A DNA stretch of 64,000 bases from assembly GCA_022708025.1 (NCBI GenBank), contig JAKIZM010000002.1, positions 1-64,000 on the forward strand, in the 5' to 3' direction. The stretch comes from Bacteroidota bacterium. GTDB taxonomy: Bacteria > Bacteroidota > Ignavibacteria > Ignavibacteriales > Ignavibacteriaceae. Positions 52,177 through 60,125 of the stretch are shown piece by piece. Each line of letters opens with the position of its first letter. The stretch's first letter is position 1. A program made the translations under genes and the position numbers. The notes beneath the pieces are model-generated. The model worked only from the letters and a program-made list of their open reading frames with translations. It ran no database searches and had not been told where the DNA came from.

Positions 52177-53190
52177 ATGAAACACAATCTTGATAAAATA
52201 GAAACTATCAAACTTGCAAATCTTCCAACACCAATTGAAGAAGCAAAAAGATTGGCTGAAAGAATTGGTTTATTAAAATTGTTGATCAAGCGTGATGATC
52301 TGACCGGACTTGCAGGCGGCGGAAATAAAGCAAGAAAACTTGAATATGATTTTGCAGAAATTATAAAAAACGGATATGATGTTGTATTGACTGCCGGAGG
52401 TGTTCAATCTAATCATGCAAGAATGACTGCTGCTGCAGCACGCAAACTTGGGCTTGATGTAAAACTTGTTCTCGGGGGGCCGGACTTTGAAATCGCGAAA
52501 GGAAATTTGCTTCTCGATATTTTGTTCAATGCTGAGATCAGATATCTGGTTGATGATGATGCTAATGAAAGTCTGGAAAGAGAAATGCAAAAATGGTCAG
52601 ATGAACTTTCAACTAAAGGCAGAAAACCATTTATCATTCCAATTGGAGGAAGCACAGGACTTGGCGCTCTCGGTTATGTTAAAGCAATCGAAGAACTTTC
52701 TCATCAAATTAAAGACGATAATGTGCAAATAATTTTAGGCGTTGGTTCGTGCGGAACTTTTGCAGGTGCAATTTTAGGAGCACAACTGTTTTTACCAAGT
52801 GCACGAGTAATTGGTATTAGCGTTTCAAGATCGAACGAAGCTATTAAAAAAAGAGCCTTAGAACTGATTGAAGAAAGTGAAGATATCATTAACTATAAAA
52901 TCAACAAAAGTATTACTGTTGAATGTTATGATAATTACCATATTGAATATGGAATTGCAACCGATGAAGGGAAACAAGCGATTAATCTTGCCGCAAATCT
53001 TGAAGGTATTTTGTTGGATCCGATTTATACAGGAAAAGTTATGGCTGCATTGATTGACTTAACGAAAAAGAATATTATTGATAAAAATATTCCTGTTGTG
53101 TTTATACATACAGGTGGAATGCCAATTATTTTCTCGTTTGAAAATGAATTGGGCAAAAACATTAATTGCAAAAAAATATATCCTAAATAA
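52177..53190 (+). CDS. D-cysteine desulfhydrase/ACC deaminase-family PLP enzyme
   Basis: The enzyme of about 337 residues has PLP-binding GGGNKARKLEY with Lys51 (from ATG 52177) and QSNHARMTAAAARKLG, then GGSTGLGALGY, typical for the D-cysteine desulfhydrase/ACC deaminase group of fold II PLP enzymes. Members remove amino groups from D-cysteine, D-serine derivatives or ACC. A GTG at 52168 overlapping the upstream stop is an alternative start. With a possible N-acylamino-acid racemase nearby, a D-amino-acid catabolic role is plausible; exact substrate unknown. Confidence 0.78.
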   Translation: MKHNLDKIETIKLANLPTPIEEAKRLAERIGLLKLLIKRDDLTGLAGGGNKARKLEYDFAEIIKNGYDVVLTAGGVQSNHARMTAAAARKLGLDVKLVLGGPDFEIAKGNLLLDILFNAEIRYLVDDDANESLEREMQKWSDELSTKGRKPFIIPIGGSTGLGALGYVKAIEELSHQIKDDNVQIILGVGSCGTFAGAILGAQLFLPSARVIGISVSRSNEAIKKRALELIEESEDIINYKINKSITVECYDNYHIEYGIATDEGKQAINLAANLEGILLDPIYTGKVMAALIDLTKKNIIDKNIPVVFIHTGGMPIIFSFENELGKNINCKKIYPK

Positions 53191-53202
53191 AACAAGTTGG
53201 AT

Positions 53203-53275
53203 TTTTGTGAGGTTTAGTGATTTAGAGTTTTAGTGGCAGAAAATAAATTTGCCACAAAAGCATCAAAGCACAAAA
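53203..53275. repeat. Imperfect inverted repeat of the TTTTGTG/TTTAGTG type
   Basis: Arms TTTTGTGAGGTTTAGTG (with ATTTAGAGTTTTAGTGGCA) and GCCACAAAAGCATCAAAGCACAAAA pair imperfectly around an AT loop; inner GTGGCA/TGCCAC pairs perfectly. The same words recur at 62281-62342 between suf genes, suggesting a dispersed palindromic repeat family. Confidence 0.6.
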
Positions 53276-53303
53276 GATTTATCAAGTAAAATAAAACTTT
53301 GAA

Positions 53304-54806
53304 ATGATACGATATTACTTTCTCTTACTCCTAGTTGTTATCACACAAAATTTGTTCTCACAACAACTGAACAATTTTAATAAAGAAGACATATTATCAC
53401 TGATTACTAAATTCAGTGATAAAGATCCATGGGTGAATGGTGATGCAATTGCTAAACTCGTGGAGATAGGAGAGCCTGCAGTTGATTATCTTATAAAATC
53501 TTTGCAGGATCAAAATGAAAATGTTCGTTGGTGCTCAGCTATTGCGTTTGAAAAAATTTCTCCTGCTGGCAAACAATCTATTCCTTATCTCACCAAAGCA
53601 TTAAAAGATAAAAACTCTAATGTCAGATACTGTTCGGCGCTTGCCCTTGGAAAGTTTGGCAAAGATGCAATTGCGGCTGTCTCTGATTTGCAGAATATGT
53701 TATATGATAATGATCATGATGTTCGATGGGCAGCAAACATTTCGCTCTCAAAAATTGATCATTCATTATTGAATGTTATTCCTGATCTTAATAAAAAAAT
53801 TGAAAAGATTGAGAAACTCACTCCTGAATTGATGAATGAGTTTAATGTTCCCGGTGTATCAATCAGTTTAATTACTGAGAACAAGATTACTTATTCGAAA
53901 TCTTTTGGTGTCTCTGATGCAAACACTAAATCAACGGTTAACGAAAACACAATGTTTGAAGCTTGTTCAATGAGTAAACCTGTCTTTGCATTAATAGTAA
54001 TGCATTTAGTTGAAAAAAATATTATTGATTTAGACAAACCACTGTTTAATTACCTTCCGGAAAATTTTGTTAGCGATGATGGGGAGTATTCAAAACTGAT
54101 TACTGCAAGAATGATTTTGTCTCATACAAGCGGAATGCCTAATTGGAGAAAAGGTGACGAGGAAAGAAATGCTCCACTTCCTTTGTTATTTAAACCCGGG
54201 ACCAAATTTAATTATTCCGGTGAAGGATTTTATTATTTGCAGCGCGTGATAGAAAAAATCACTAATCAGTCTTTGGAATCTTATGCAAAGCAAAATCTGT
54301 TTGATAAACTTGGATTGATATCTACGAGTTTTGTTTGGGAAGAAAAATTTGATAAACAGATTGCAACCGGACATAATGCTAAAGGTGAGTGTAATGAAAG
54401 AAAAAAATATCTTCACAGCAATGCTGCTTACACGCTTTATACAACTCCAAATGAATATTCGAAAATCATTTTGGAAATTTTGAAAACAAATAACAACTCA
54501 TCAAACAATTTTTTATCTGAAGAAACTGTTAGAGAAATGTTAACTCATCAGGTTCGTGTTGATACTCGTGAGGTTACTGATCGTCCGGGAAGAAATTATG
54601 GTTTGTTTGCTTTTCGTGGTTTGGGATGGGCAATTGATTCAACTGTAACAGGAGATGTAATTTATCATAGCGGTGCAAATCAAACGGGATTCAGATGTTA
54701 TTCTCAGTTCAGTCCAAAAGATAAAAGCGGAATAGTAATAATGACTAACGGCGAAAATGGAAGTGAGCTTTGGCAGCGATTGATTAAAGAAATAGGTGAT
54801 CTATAG
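53304..54806 (+). CDS. HEAT-repeat plus beta-lactamase-fold serine hydrolase
   Basis: The 500-residue exported protein has a signal peptide (ending NLFSQ). Three HEAT-like helical repeats follow (about 40-150; NENVRWCSAIAFEKI, NSNVRYCSALALGKF, DHDVRWAANISLSKI). Then a class C beta-lactamase/DD-peptidase domain has SMSK at 222-225, YSG at 304-306 and HSGAN near 464 replacing KTG. These hydrolases act as esterases or D-amino-peptidases as often as on beta-lactams. A HEAT array fused in front of the domain is unusual and may recruit a partner. Beside D-amino-acid and racemase genes, a D-peptidase role is the leading guess. Confidence 0.82.
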   Translation: MIRYYFLLLLVVITQNLFSQQLNNFNKEDILSLITKFSDKDPWVNGDAIAKLVEIGEPAVDYLIKSLQDQNENVRWCSAIAFEKISPAGKQSIPYLTKALKDKNSNVRYCSALALGKFGKDAIAAVSDLQNMLYDNDHDVRWAANISLSKIDHSLLNVIPDLNKKIEKIEKLTPELMNEFNVPGVSISLITENKITYSKSFGVSDANTKSTVNENTMFEACSMSKPVFALIVMHLVEKNIIDLDKPLFNYLPENFVSDDGEYSKLITARMILSHTSGMPNWRKGDEERNAPLPLLFKPGTKFNYSGEGFYYLQRVIEKITNQSLESYAKQNLFDKLGLISTSFVWEEKFDKQIATGHNAKGECNERKKYLHSNAAYTLYTTPNEYSKIILEILKTNNNSSNNFLSEETVREMLTHQVRVDTREVTDRPGRNYGLFAFRGLGWAIDSTVTGDVIYHSGANQTGFRCYSQFSPKDKSGIVIMTNGENGSELWQRLIKEIGDL

Positions 54807-54837
54807 TAAAATAATAAACGAATGGAACGCGGATTTA

Positions 54838-54901
54838 ACTGATGCAACTGATTTAAACTGATTAAATCTGTTTTGATCCGTTGAATCTGTTGAATCAGTG
54901 T
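54838..54901. repeat. Imperfect inverted repeat of ACTGATT-type words
   Basis: AACTGATGCAACTGATTTAA and TTGAATCTGTTGAATCAGTG are near-reverse complements with a 10-15-base centre. They are made of short repeats of ACTGATT/GATTAAA and fill most of the 118-base gap between the HEAT-hydrolase and racemase genes. Confidence 0.6.
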
Positions 54902-54924
54902 GCTATTGTATTTAAAGGTAAAAA

Positions 54925-56022
54925 ATGAAAATAGAAAAAATTGAATTGCGACATATCAAAATGGAGTTGGTCTCTCCATTTACAACATCAATGGGGACTG
55001 AATATGATGAAGAGCATATCATCGTTCGTGTTGATAGTGAAGGTTTAACAGGATGGGGTGAATGCGTTGCTGAGGGAACACCTTTTTATTCTTATGAAAC
55101 TGTTACTACTGCGTGGCATATTTTGCTGGATTTTCTAATCCCATCAATACTTGGTAAAAATATCTCAAGTGTTAGTGAAGCGATATCATCTTATGAAAAA
55201 GTGCGCGGTCATAGAATGGCAAAAGCAGGACTTGAAGCTGCACTTTGGGATCTCTTTGCTAAATCCAAAGGTATTTCTCTTTCTAAGATGTTTGGTGGAA
55301 AAAAAGAAAAAATTGATGTTGGTGTTAGCATTGGTATTCAATCATCTGTTCAGGATTTGATAAGAAAGGTTGAAGCATATCTTGTTGAAGGCTATAAAAG
55401 AATAAAAATCAAAATAGCTCCGGGTAATGATATACAATTTGTTAAAGCAGTTCGAAAAGAATTTCCGGATATTCTACTCCAGGTTGATGCTAACTCTGCT
55501 TATGAATTGAAAGACATAAATTTGTTTAAACAGATGGATGATTATAATTTGTTATTGATTGAGCAGCCGCTAGGTTATGATGATATTTTTGAACATTCCA
55601 AACTTCAGCGTGAGCTTGAAACTCCGATTTGTCTTGATGAAAGCATTCACTCGCTTGCTGATACTCGTGCAGCAATTGAACTTGACAGCTGCAGAGTGAT
55701 AAATATAAAACCCGGTCGTGTTGGCGGATTTAGTGAATCAAAACTTATACACGATTATTGTGCATCTGAAAATATTCCTGTTTGGTGCGGCGGAATGTTG
55801 GAAAGCGGAATCGGAAGGGCAGGGAATGTAGCGCTTGCATCTTTACCGAATTTTATTTTGCCCGGAGATATTTCAGCAAGCAAACGATATTACAAAGAAG
55901 ATATTGTTGAACCTGAATTTGTTTTGAATAAAGATGGAACAATTGATGTCCCGGTAAAACCCGGAATTGGTGTTGAAGTAAATATGAAAATGTTGGATAG
56001 GGTTACTGTAAAAAAAATGTAG
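54925..56022 (+). CDS. menC: Enolase-superfamily N-acylamino-acid racemase / o-succinylbenzoate synthase
   Basis: The 365-residue protein has all enolase-superfamily residues: KIK (K161, K163), metal ligands D188 (QVDAN), E213 (LIEQPL), D238 (CLDES), and K262 (NIKPGRVGG). The tail with ESGIGRAGNVALASLPNF marks the NSAR/OSBS group. These enzymes are often bifunctional. No other menaquinone genes are in the window, and the D-amino-acid context favours N-succinylamino-acid racemase, so the menC symbol may mislead. AAGG lies before the start. The stop codon is inside a REP element. Confidence 0.85.
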   Translation: MKIEKIELRHIKMELVSPFTTSMGTEYDEEHIIVRVDSEGLTGWGECVAEGTPFYSYETVTTAWHILLDFLIPSILGKNISSVSEAISSYEKVRGHRMAKAGLEAALWDLFAKSKGISLSKMFGGKKEKIDVGVSIGIQSSVQDLIRKVEAYLVEGYKRIKIKIAPGNDIQFVKAVRKEFPDILLQVDANSAYELKDINLFKQMDDYNLLLIEQPLGYDDIFEHSKLQRELETPICLDESIHSLADTRAAIELDSCRVINIKPGRVGGFSESKLIHDYCASENIPVWCGGMLESGIGRAGNVALASLPNFILPGDISASKRYYKEDIVEPEFVLNKDGTIDVPVKPGIGVEVNMKMLDRVTVKKM

Positions 56023-56113
56023 GGTTGACGCTTGCCTCAACCGCAATAAGTAGAATATTGTAACAGAAATTACAAAAGAAAATAAATCGGAATGGGCAAG
56101 ACCATTCCCTACA
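56018..56113. repeat. REP element copy 1, flanking the RAYT transposase
   Basis: This 96-bp element starts TGTAGGG and ends CCCTACA (perfect 7-bp inverted termini). It contains the hairpins GTTGACGC-TT-GCCTCAAC (one mismatch) and GGAATGG/CCATTCC. It is repeated directly at 56660-56753. The element supplies the stop codon of the racemase gene. Confidence 0.75.
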
Positions 56114-56163
56114 GAGATTTGATTAAGAAGAGTTGTGAGTTTATAATAATTAGTGAATAATAA

Positions 56164-56664
56164 ATGAATATAGAGAATAATAAATATCCTATTAGAAAAA
56201 GGACCAGATTAAAAGAATATGACTATTCTAATAATGCCTACTATTTTATAACTATTTGTGTTCTTAATAAAAAAGAAGTATTAGGTTCGGTTGAAAATGA
56301 TTCAGTTGTTTTGAATAAATATGGAAAAACGGTAGAAGATGTATTACTTAAATTACCTGCTAGATTTAAATCAATTGAAATTGATTATTATGTTATAATG
56401 CCGAATCATATTTATTGTGTTCTAATTTTGGATAATGATAACACCGGAAATAGAAAAAGCATTTCGAACATAATTGGAGCCTTTAAATCTATTACGACAA
56501 TTGAATTACATAAGATGGGCTTTCAAGAATTTAGATGGCAAAAGAGCTTTTACGATCGAATAATTCGAAATGAAAAAGAACTGTTTAATATTCGTCAGTA
56601 TATTGATCAAAACCCTTTAAGGTGGGAATTAGAAAAAGACAATCCAGAAAATTTGGAAATGTAG
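56164..56664 (+). CDS. REP-associated tyrosine transposase (RAYT, IS200-like Y1 family) with degraded HUH motif
   Basis: The 166-residue protein matches the RAYT pattern: RTRLKEYDYSNNAYYFITIC near the N-terminus, IEIDYYVIMPNHIYCVLIL, and WQKSFYDRIIRNEKELFNIR with nucleophile-like Tyr130. The metal-binding HUH motif should read HxH, but residues 82-84 are H-I-Y, and the residue two after the Tyr is Arg132 where His is common. So the enzyme may be inactive. It is flanked by two direct 95-bp palindromic elements, the DNA that such proteins mobilise. The upstream gap carries copy 1 of the element. Confidence 0.8.
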   Translation: MNIENNKYPIRKRTRLKEYDYSNNAYYFITICVLNKKEVLGSVENDSVVLNKYGKTVEDVLLKLPARFKSIEIDYYVIMPNHIYCVLILDNDNTGNRKSISNIIGAFKSITTIELHKMGFQEFRWQKSFYDRIIRNEKELFNIRQYIDQNPLRWELEKDNPENLEM

Positions 56665-56753
56665 GGTTGAGGCTTGCCTCAACCGCAATAAAAGAATGTT
56701 GTAGTATTAATTGTAAAAAAAATAAATCGGAATGGGAAAGCCCATTTCCTACA
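56660..56753. repeat. REP element copy 2, after the RAYT gene
   Basis: This 94-bp element has termini TGTAGGG and TCCTACA, a perfect 8-bp hairpin GTTGAGGC-TT-GCCTCAAC (56666-56683) and GGAATGGG/CCCATTTCC. It directly repeats 56018-56113. Its first bases contain the TAG stop of the transposase gene, in the same ATG-TAG junction seen at copy 1. Confidence 0.75.
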
Positions 56754-56796
56754 ATTGTTTTTAATACAGAAAGAATGAAAAATTATAATGAGGGTG

Positions 56797-56863
56797 TGTC
56801 ACACTTCGACGGGCTCAGTGTGACAAAATATTCCATTGTCACGTTGAGCTTGTCGAAACGTGA
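56797..56863. repeat. Inverted pair of short palindromic repeats (BIME-like)
   Basis: Hairpin TGTCACACT/AGTGTGACA (56797-56825) is followed by TCACGTT/AACGTGA (56839-56863). Their loops share TTCGAC and GCTC in opposite orientation (TTCGACGGGCTC versus GAGCTTGTCGAA). This TTCGAC...GCTC palindrome is a different type from the two elements flanking the transposase. Confidence 0.65.
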
Positions 56864-56932
56864 ATGCAAATGAAAAAGAATAAAAATCTAAGATGTAAAA
56901 AGTCACAATATGCTGTAATTGTTTGTAGAAAA

Positions 56933-57397
56933 TTACTTTTCTAATTCTTCTGCGATGTTGGTAACAAACAATTCAACTTGCTGCTCATTCCCGAGTAAAT
57001 CCTGTAAGGTGATTTTACTTAACAAACCATCAAGCATCGTTTGAACTGTTTTCCATAATGATCGGATTGAACAATCAATGGAGTGTGTGCAGATATTTTC
57101 AACTCCGGCGTGAAGATCACAAAAAGAAGATTCATAAAGTTTACCGCCAAGCGAAGTTAAAATATCGCCGATAAGAATTTCTTTTGCAGCACGGGTCAGT
57201 TTGTAACCACCGGTTTGTCCGCGTGAGCTTTCAACAAATCCTGCAAGACGAAGTGTGCGTAAAATCTTAGCGACATTAGCTTCACTTAAACCTTCAACTT
57301 CACTCAGTTCGGGAATAGTCATCCCTTTCTCAGAATCACTTTTCCCGATCCTAAGTAAAAGTCTTAAACCATATTCTTCTTGTGAACTAAATTTCAT
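56933..57397 (-). CDS. Rrf2-family iron-sulfur regulator of the suf operon
   Basis: The 154-residue protein has the Rrf2 winged-helix start MKFSSQEEYGLRLLLRI and IPELSEVEGLSEANVAKILRTL, plus three cysteines, C93, C103 and C109, in the usual cluster-binding loop (spacing x9 and x5; IscR has x5 and x5). It probably senses Fe-S status and regulates the suf genes. Unusually it is the last gene of the run, 56 bases after the bacilliredoxin gene, rather than first. Cluster type and target sites are not readable. Confidence 0.82.
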   Translation of the reverse strand: MKFSSQEEYGLRLLLRIGKSDSEKGMTIPELSEVEGLSEANVAKILRTLRLAGFVESSRGQTGGYKLTRAAKEILIGDILTSLGGKLYESSFCDLHAGVENICTHSIDCSIRSLWKTVQTMLDGLLSKITLQDLLGNEQQVELFVTNIAEELEK

Positions 57398-57453
57398 TTT
57401 TATTGTTTGTAATCGTTGCTTTGCTATTCCAATAGAATCAAAGCTTGAAAAAA

Positions 57454-57987
57454 TTATCCTTTAAATAATGGAATTTTGGATCCACATTGTTTAGCATAAA
57501 AAATTTCCGATAATTGTTCCGGAGTAACAGATGGACCTTTACCAGAACATTTTTCATTAAATACTCCTTTTACATTATCTGCAATTTCTTCCGCAGTATA
57601 TCCTTCAATGCTATACCTTGGAAAGAAATGAATCAACTCACCGTTCTTAAACAATGCTATACTTGGTGATGAAGGAGGAAATACTTTTACATGTTCTCTT
57701 ATCCTGTCAACAGCATCTCTCTCTTGTCCGGCAAAGCTTGTGTAAAGTTTATCTGGAATAATATTATTTTGTAACGCTAGAGAAATACCTGGTCTTGCAC
57801 TTCCTGCAGCACAACCACAAACGGAATTAATAAAAACTAAAACTGTTTTATCAGCATTACTATTAATAGCATTATCAACATCTTCTGGTGTATATAATTC
57901 TTCAAATCCCACCGCAAGTAGTTCGTCTCTCATTGGCTGCACTGCTTCCTGATCATAGATTGGTGGTCTGGAATATGTATTTGACAT
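57454..57987 (-). CDS. BrxA/BrxB-family bacilliredoxin
   Basis: The 177-residue protein carries the CGC active site (C57-G-C59 in INSVCGCAAGSARPG) of the YphP/YqiW family, which removes bacillithiol or related thiols from oxidised proteins. It has a C-terminal extension with two further cysteines (KCSGKG and KQCGSK), longer than the Bacillus form. AAAGGAG precedes the start. Its place in a suf operon suggests protection of cysteine-rich Fe-S assembly proteins, and predicts that the organism makes bacillithiol. Confidence 0.87.
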   Translation of the reverse strand: MSNTYSRPPIYDQEAVQPMRDELLAVGFEELYTPEDVDNAINSNADKTVLVFINSVCGCAAGSARPGISLALQNNIIPDKLYTSFAGQERDAVDRIREHVKVFPPSSPSIALFKNGELIHFFPRYSIEGYTAEEIADNVKGVFNEKCSGKGPSVTPEQLSEIFYAKQCGSKIPLFKG

Positions 57988-58047
57988 TTTTGCTCCTTTT
58001 TTATTTTATTTTTATTAGTTCAGATAAAAAACTCTTTTATAATTTTA

Positions 58048-58368
58048 TTACATAAATCCTAATTCAACTTTTGCTACTTCAGACATCATGTCTTTATCCC
58101 ATGGCGGACTCCATACAACATCAACTTTTGCATCTTTTACTTCAGGGATAGTTTTGATTTTTTCCTGGACTTCCGGTGGAAGCGAGCCTGCAACAGGACA
58201 CATTGGTGATGTTAATGTCATTTTTATATTAACATTATGATCGTCATCTATCGCTATCTCATATATTAAACCCAATTCAAAAATATCAACAGGAATTTCG
58301 GGATCGTAGCAGGTTTTTAACATCTGGATTATTTTATCTTCAAGCTCTTGTTTAGTTATTTGGCTCAT
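58048..58368 (-). CDS. sufT: SufT-like metal-sulfur cluster assembly factor (MIP18/DUF59 family)
   Basis: The 106-residue protein has DPEIPVDIFELGLIYEI and TSPMCPVAGSLP with conserved Cys57, the MIP18-family core. Members help mature Fe-S proteins. It is the sixth suf gene, 21 bases after sufU. No N-terminal extension is seen, so it is the short housekeeping form. Confidence 0.88.
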   Translation of the reverse strand: MSQITKQELEDKIIQMLKTCYDPEIPVDIFELGLIYEIAIDDDHNVNIKMTLTSPMCPVAGSLPPEVQEKIKTIPEVKDAKVDVVWSPPWDKDMMSEVAKVELGFM

Positions 58369-58389
58369 ATTATGAACTCTCTTTAATTT

Positions 58390-58851
58390 TTATTCGGTTG
58401 TTACTTTTTCATCTTTATTATGTAATGCATTCATCATTGTGTGCCAGGCAAGTGATGCGCATTTAACTCTTGCCGGAAATTCTCTGACACCTGCAAACAC
58501 AGCTAATTTGCCAAGATCTTCGATATCAGGATTATCACCTAGTTTATCGGTTACTAATTCGTGAAATCTTTCAAAAAGTTTTTCAGCTTCTTCAACTGTT
58601 TTACCTTTTAATATTGATGTCATTAAAGAAGCCGATGCTTTTGATATTGCACATCCTGAACCTTGAAATGAAATATCTTCAATTATTCCTTCGTCATTGA
58701 TTGAAAGAAAAATATTAATATTATCACCACACAGCGGATTGTAACCTTCGGCAAAGTTTGTCGGATGTTCAATCAATCTGAAATTTCTTGGTGACTTATT
58801 GTGATCAAGAATTACTTCCTGATAAAGCTCTCTTAATTCCTGTTCCATCAT
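58390..58851 (-). CDS. sufU: SufU Fe-S scaffold / sulfur acceptor
   Basis: The 153-residue protein has the three zinc-binding cysteines C41 (NPLCGD with D43), C67 (GSGCAIS) and C131 (RVKCASLAW), which fits SufU, the zinc protein that takes sulfur from SufS. The stretch between C67 and C131 also carries the SufU-type insertion absent from IscU. ATGA overlap with sufS couples the pair. SufE and SufA are absent from the operon. Confidence 0.9.
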   Translation of the reverse strand: MMEQELRELYQEVILDHNKSPRNFRLIEHPTNFAEGYNPLCGDNINIFLSINDEGIIEDISFQGSGCAISKASASLMTSILKGKTVEEAEKLFERFHELVTDKLGDNPDIEDLGKLAVFAGVREFPARVKCASLAWHTMMNALHNKDEKVTTE

Positions 58852-60125
58852 CCGAATACCTCAAGGATTTTCTTCAATCCATTTACAAGAATATCAACTT
58901 CTTCTTTAGTATTATATAATCCAAACGATGCTCGCGAAGTTGCCGGAACATTAAACCTCTTCATCAAAGGCTGAGTGCAATGATGTCCGGTTCGAATTGC
59001 AACTCCCTCAAAATCCAAAAAAGTTCCCACATCATGCGGATGAATATTTTCCAAATGAAAAGATAAAACACTGATCTTTTCTTTCGCGGTTCCGATTATT
59101 CTTAAACCTTGCAGATCAGAAACAGCATCAGTAGCATAATGAAGCAATTGATTTTCGTAATGAGCAATATTATCAAGTCCGATTTGCTGAACATATTCAA
59201 TTGCGGCGCCAAGTCCGATTGCACCTGCAATATCAGGAGTTCCTGCTTCAAACTTATGCGGCAATTCATTATATGTTGTTTCTTCAAATGTTACTTTGGA
59301 TATCATATCGCCGCCGCCCTGATATGGAGGCATATTTTCTAAATGATTAACCTTTCCGTATAAAATTCCAATTCCTGTAGGTCCGTAAAGTTTATGTCCC
59401 GAGAAAGCAAGAAAATCACAATCGAGTTCCTGAACATCTATCTTTAAATGATTGACTGCTTGTGCAGCATCAAGCAGGACAGGAACATTATATGAATGTG
59501 CAAGATCGATTATCTTTTTAACCGGATTAACTGTTCCCAATGAATTGGAAGCATAAACAACTGAGACGAATTTGGTCTTTTCATTTATCATCTTTTCATA
59601 TTCTTCAAAGATGATTTCACCAGCATCATTTATCGGAATCACTTTTAGCTTTGCTTTTTTTTCAGCGCAAAGCATTTGCCATGGAACTATATTGGAATGA
59701 TGTTCCATTGTAGAAATGATTATTTCATCACCTTCTTTGATGTTCTTTCTTCCGTAAGATGATGCAACAAGATTTATAGATTCTGTTGTTCCTCTTGTAA
59801 ATATTATTTCATTTTTGCCAAGCGCATTAATGAAATTCTTTACAATTATTCTTGCACTTTCAAATTCTTCGGTAGCTTCCTGACTTAATGCATGAACTCC
59901 ACGATGAATATTTGCATTGTATTTATTATAGTAATTATTTGTTTTATCAATTACATAAAGAGGTTTTTGTGTAGTTGCAGCATTATCCAGATAAACTAAT
60001 TGTTTACCGTGAACTTTGGTTTTAAGAATGGGAAAATCATTTCTAATTTTTTCGACATCATAAATTATATTTTTTGTGTTAATAACAGCATCGACCTTGG
60101 TATCCATAAAGGACTTTCTATTCAT
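58848..60125 (-). CDS. sufS: SufS cysteine desulfurase
   Basis: The PLP enzyme of about 425 residues strips sulfur from cysteine to feed cluster assembly. It has EHHSNIVPW, DAAQAVNH and the PLP-Lys245 in FSGHKLYGPTG, with catalytic Cys383 in RTGHHCTQP. The start at 60125 overlaps sufD; a second ATG at 60107 (MDTKVDAV) has a purine-rich leader and is equally possible, which would shorten the protein by six residues. Confidence 0.92.
   Translation of the reverse strand: MNRKSFMDTKVDAVINTKNIIYDVEKIRNDFPILKTKVHGKQLVYLDNAATTQKPLYVIDKTNNYYNKYNANIHRGVHALSQEATEEFESARIIVKNFINALGKNEIIFTRGTTESINLVASSYGRKNIKEGDEIIISTMEHHSNIVPWQMLCAEKKAKLKVIPINDAGEIIFEEYEKMINEKTKFVSVVYASNSLGTVNPVKKIIDLAHSYNVPVLLDAAQAVNHLKIDVQELDCDFLAFSGHKLYGPTGIGILYGKVNHLENMPPYQGGGDMISKVTFEETTYNELPHKFEAGTPDIAGAIGLGAAIEYVQQIGLDNIAHYENQLLHYATDAVSDLQGLRIIGTAKEKISVLSFHLENIHPHDVGTFLDFEGVAIRTGHHCTQPLMKRFNVPATSRASFGLYNTKEEVDILVNGLKKILEVFG

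Noticed and set aside
53304..54806. Antibiotic-resistance beta-lactamase
   Set aside because: The class C motifs are YSG and HSGAN rather than YxN and KTG, and the context is peptide metabolism; a peptidase or esterase is more likely.
54925..56022. Evidence that the window encodes menaquinone synthesis
   Set aside because: Only the OSBS/NSAR homologue is present, and this family is often a racemase; no other men gene is in the window.
56622..56873. 83-codon plus-strand open frame after the transposase
   Set aside because: It overlaps the end of the transposase gene and then reads through REP element copy 2 and other palindromes; no ribosome site and no protein-like composition.
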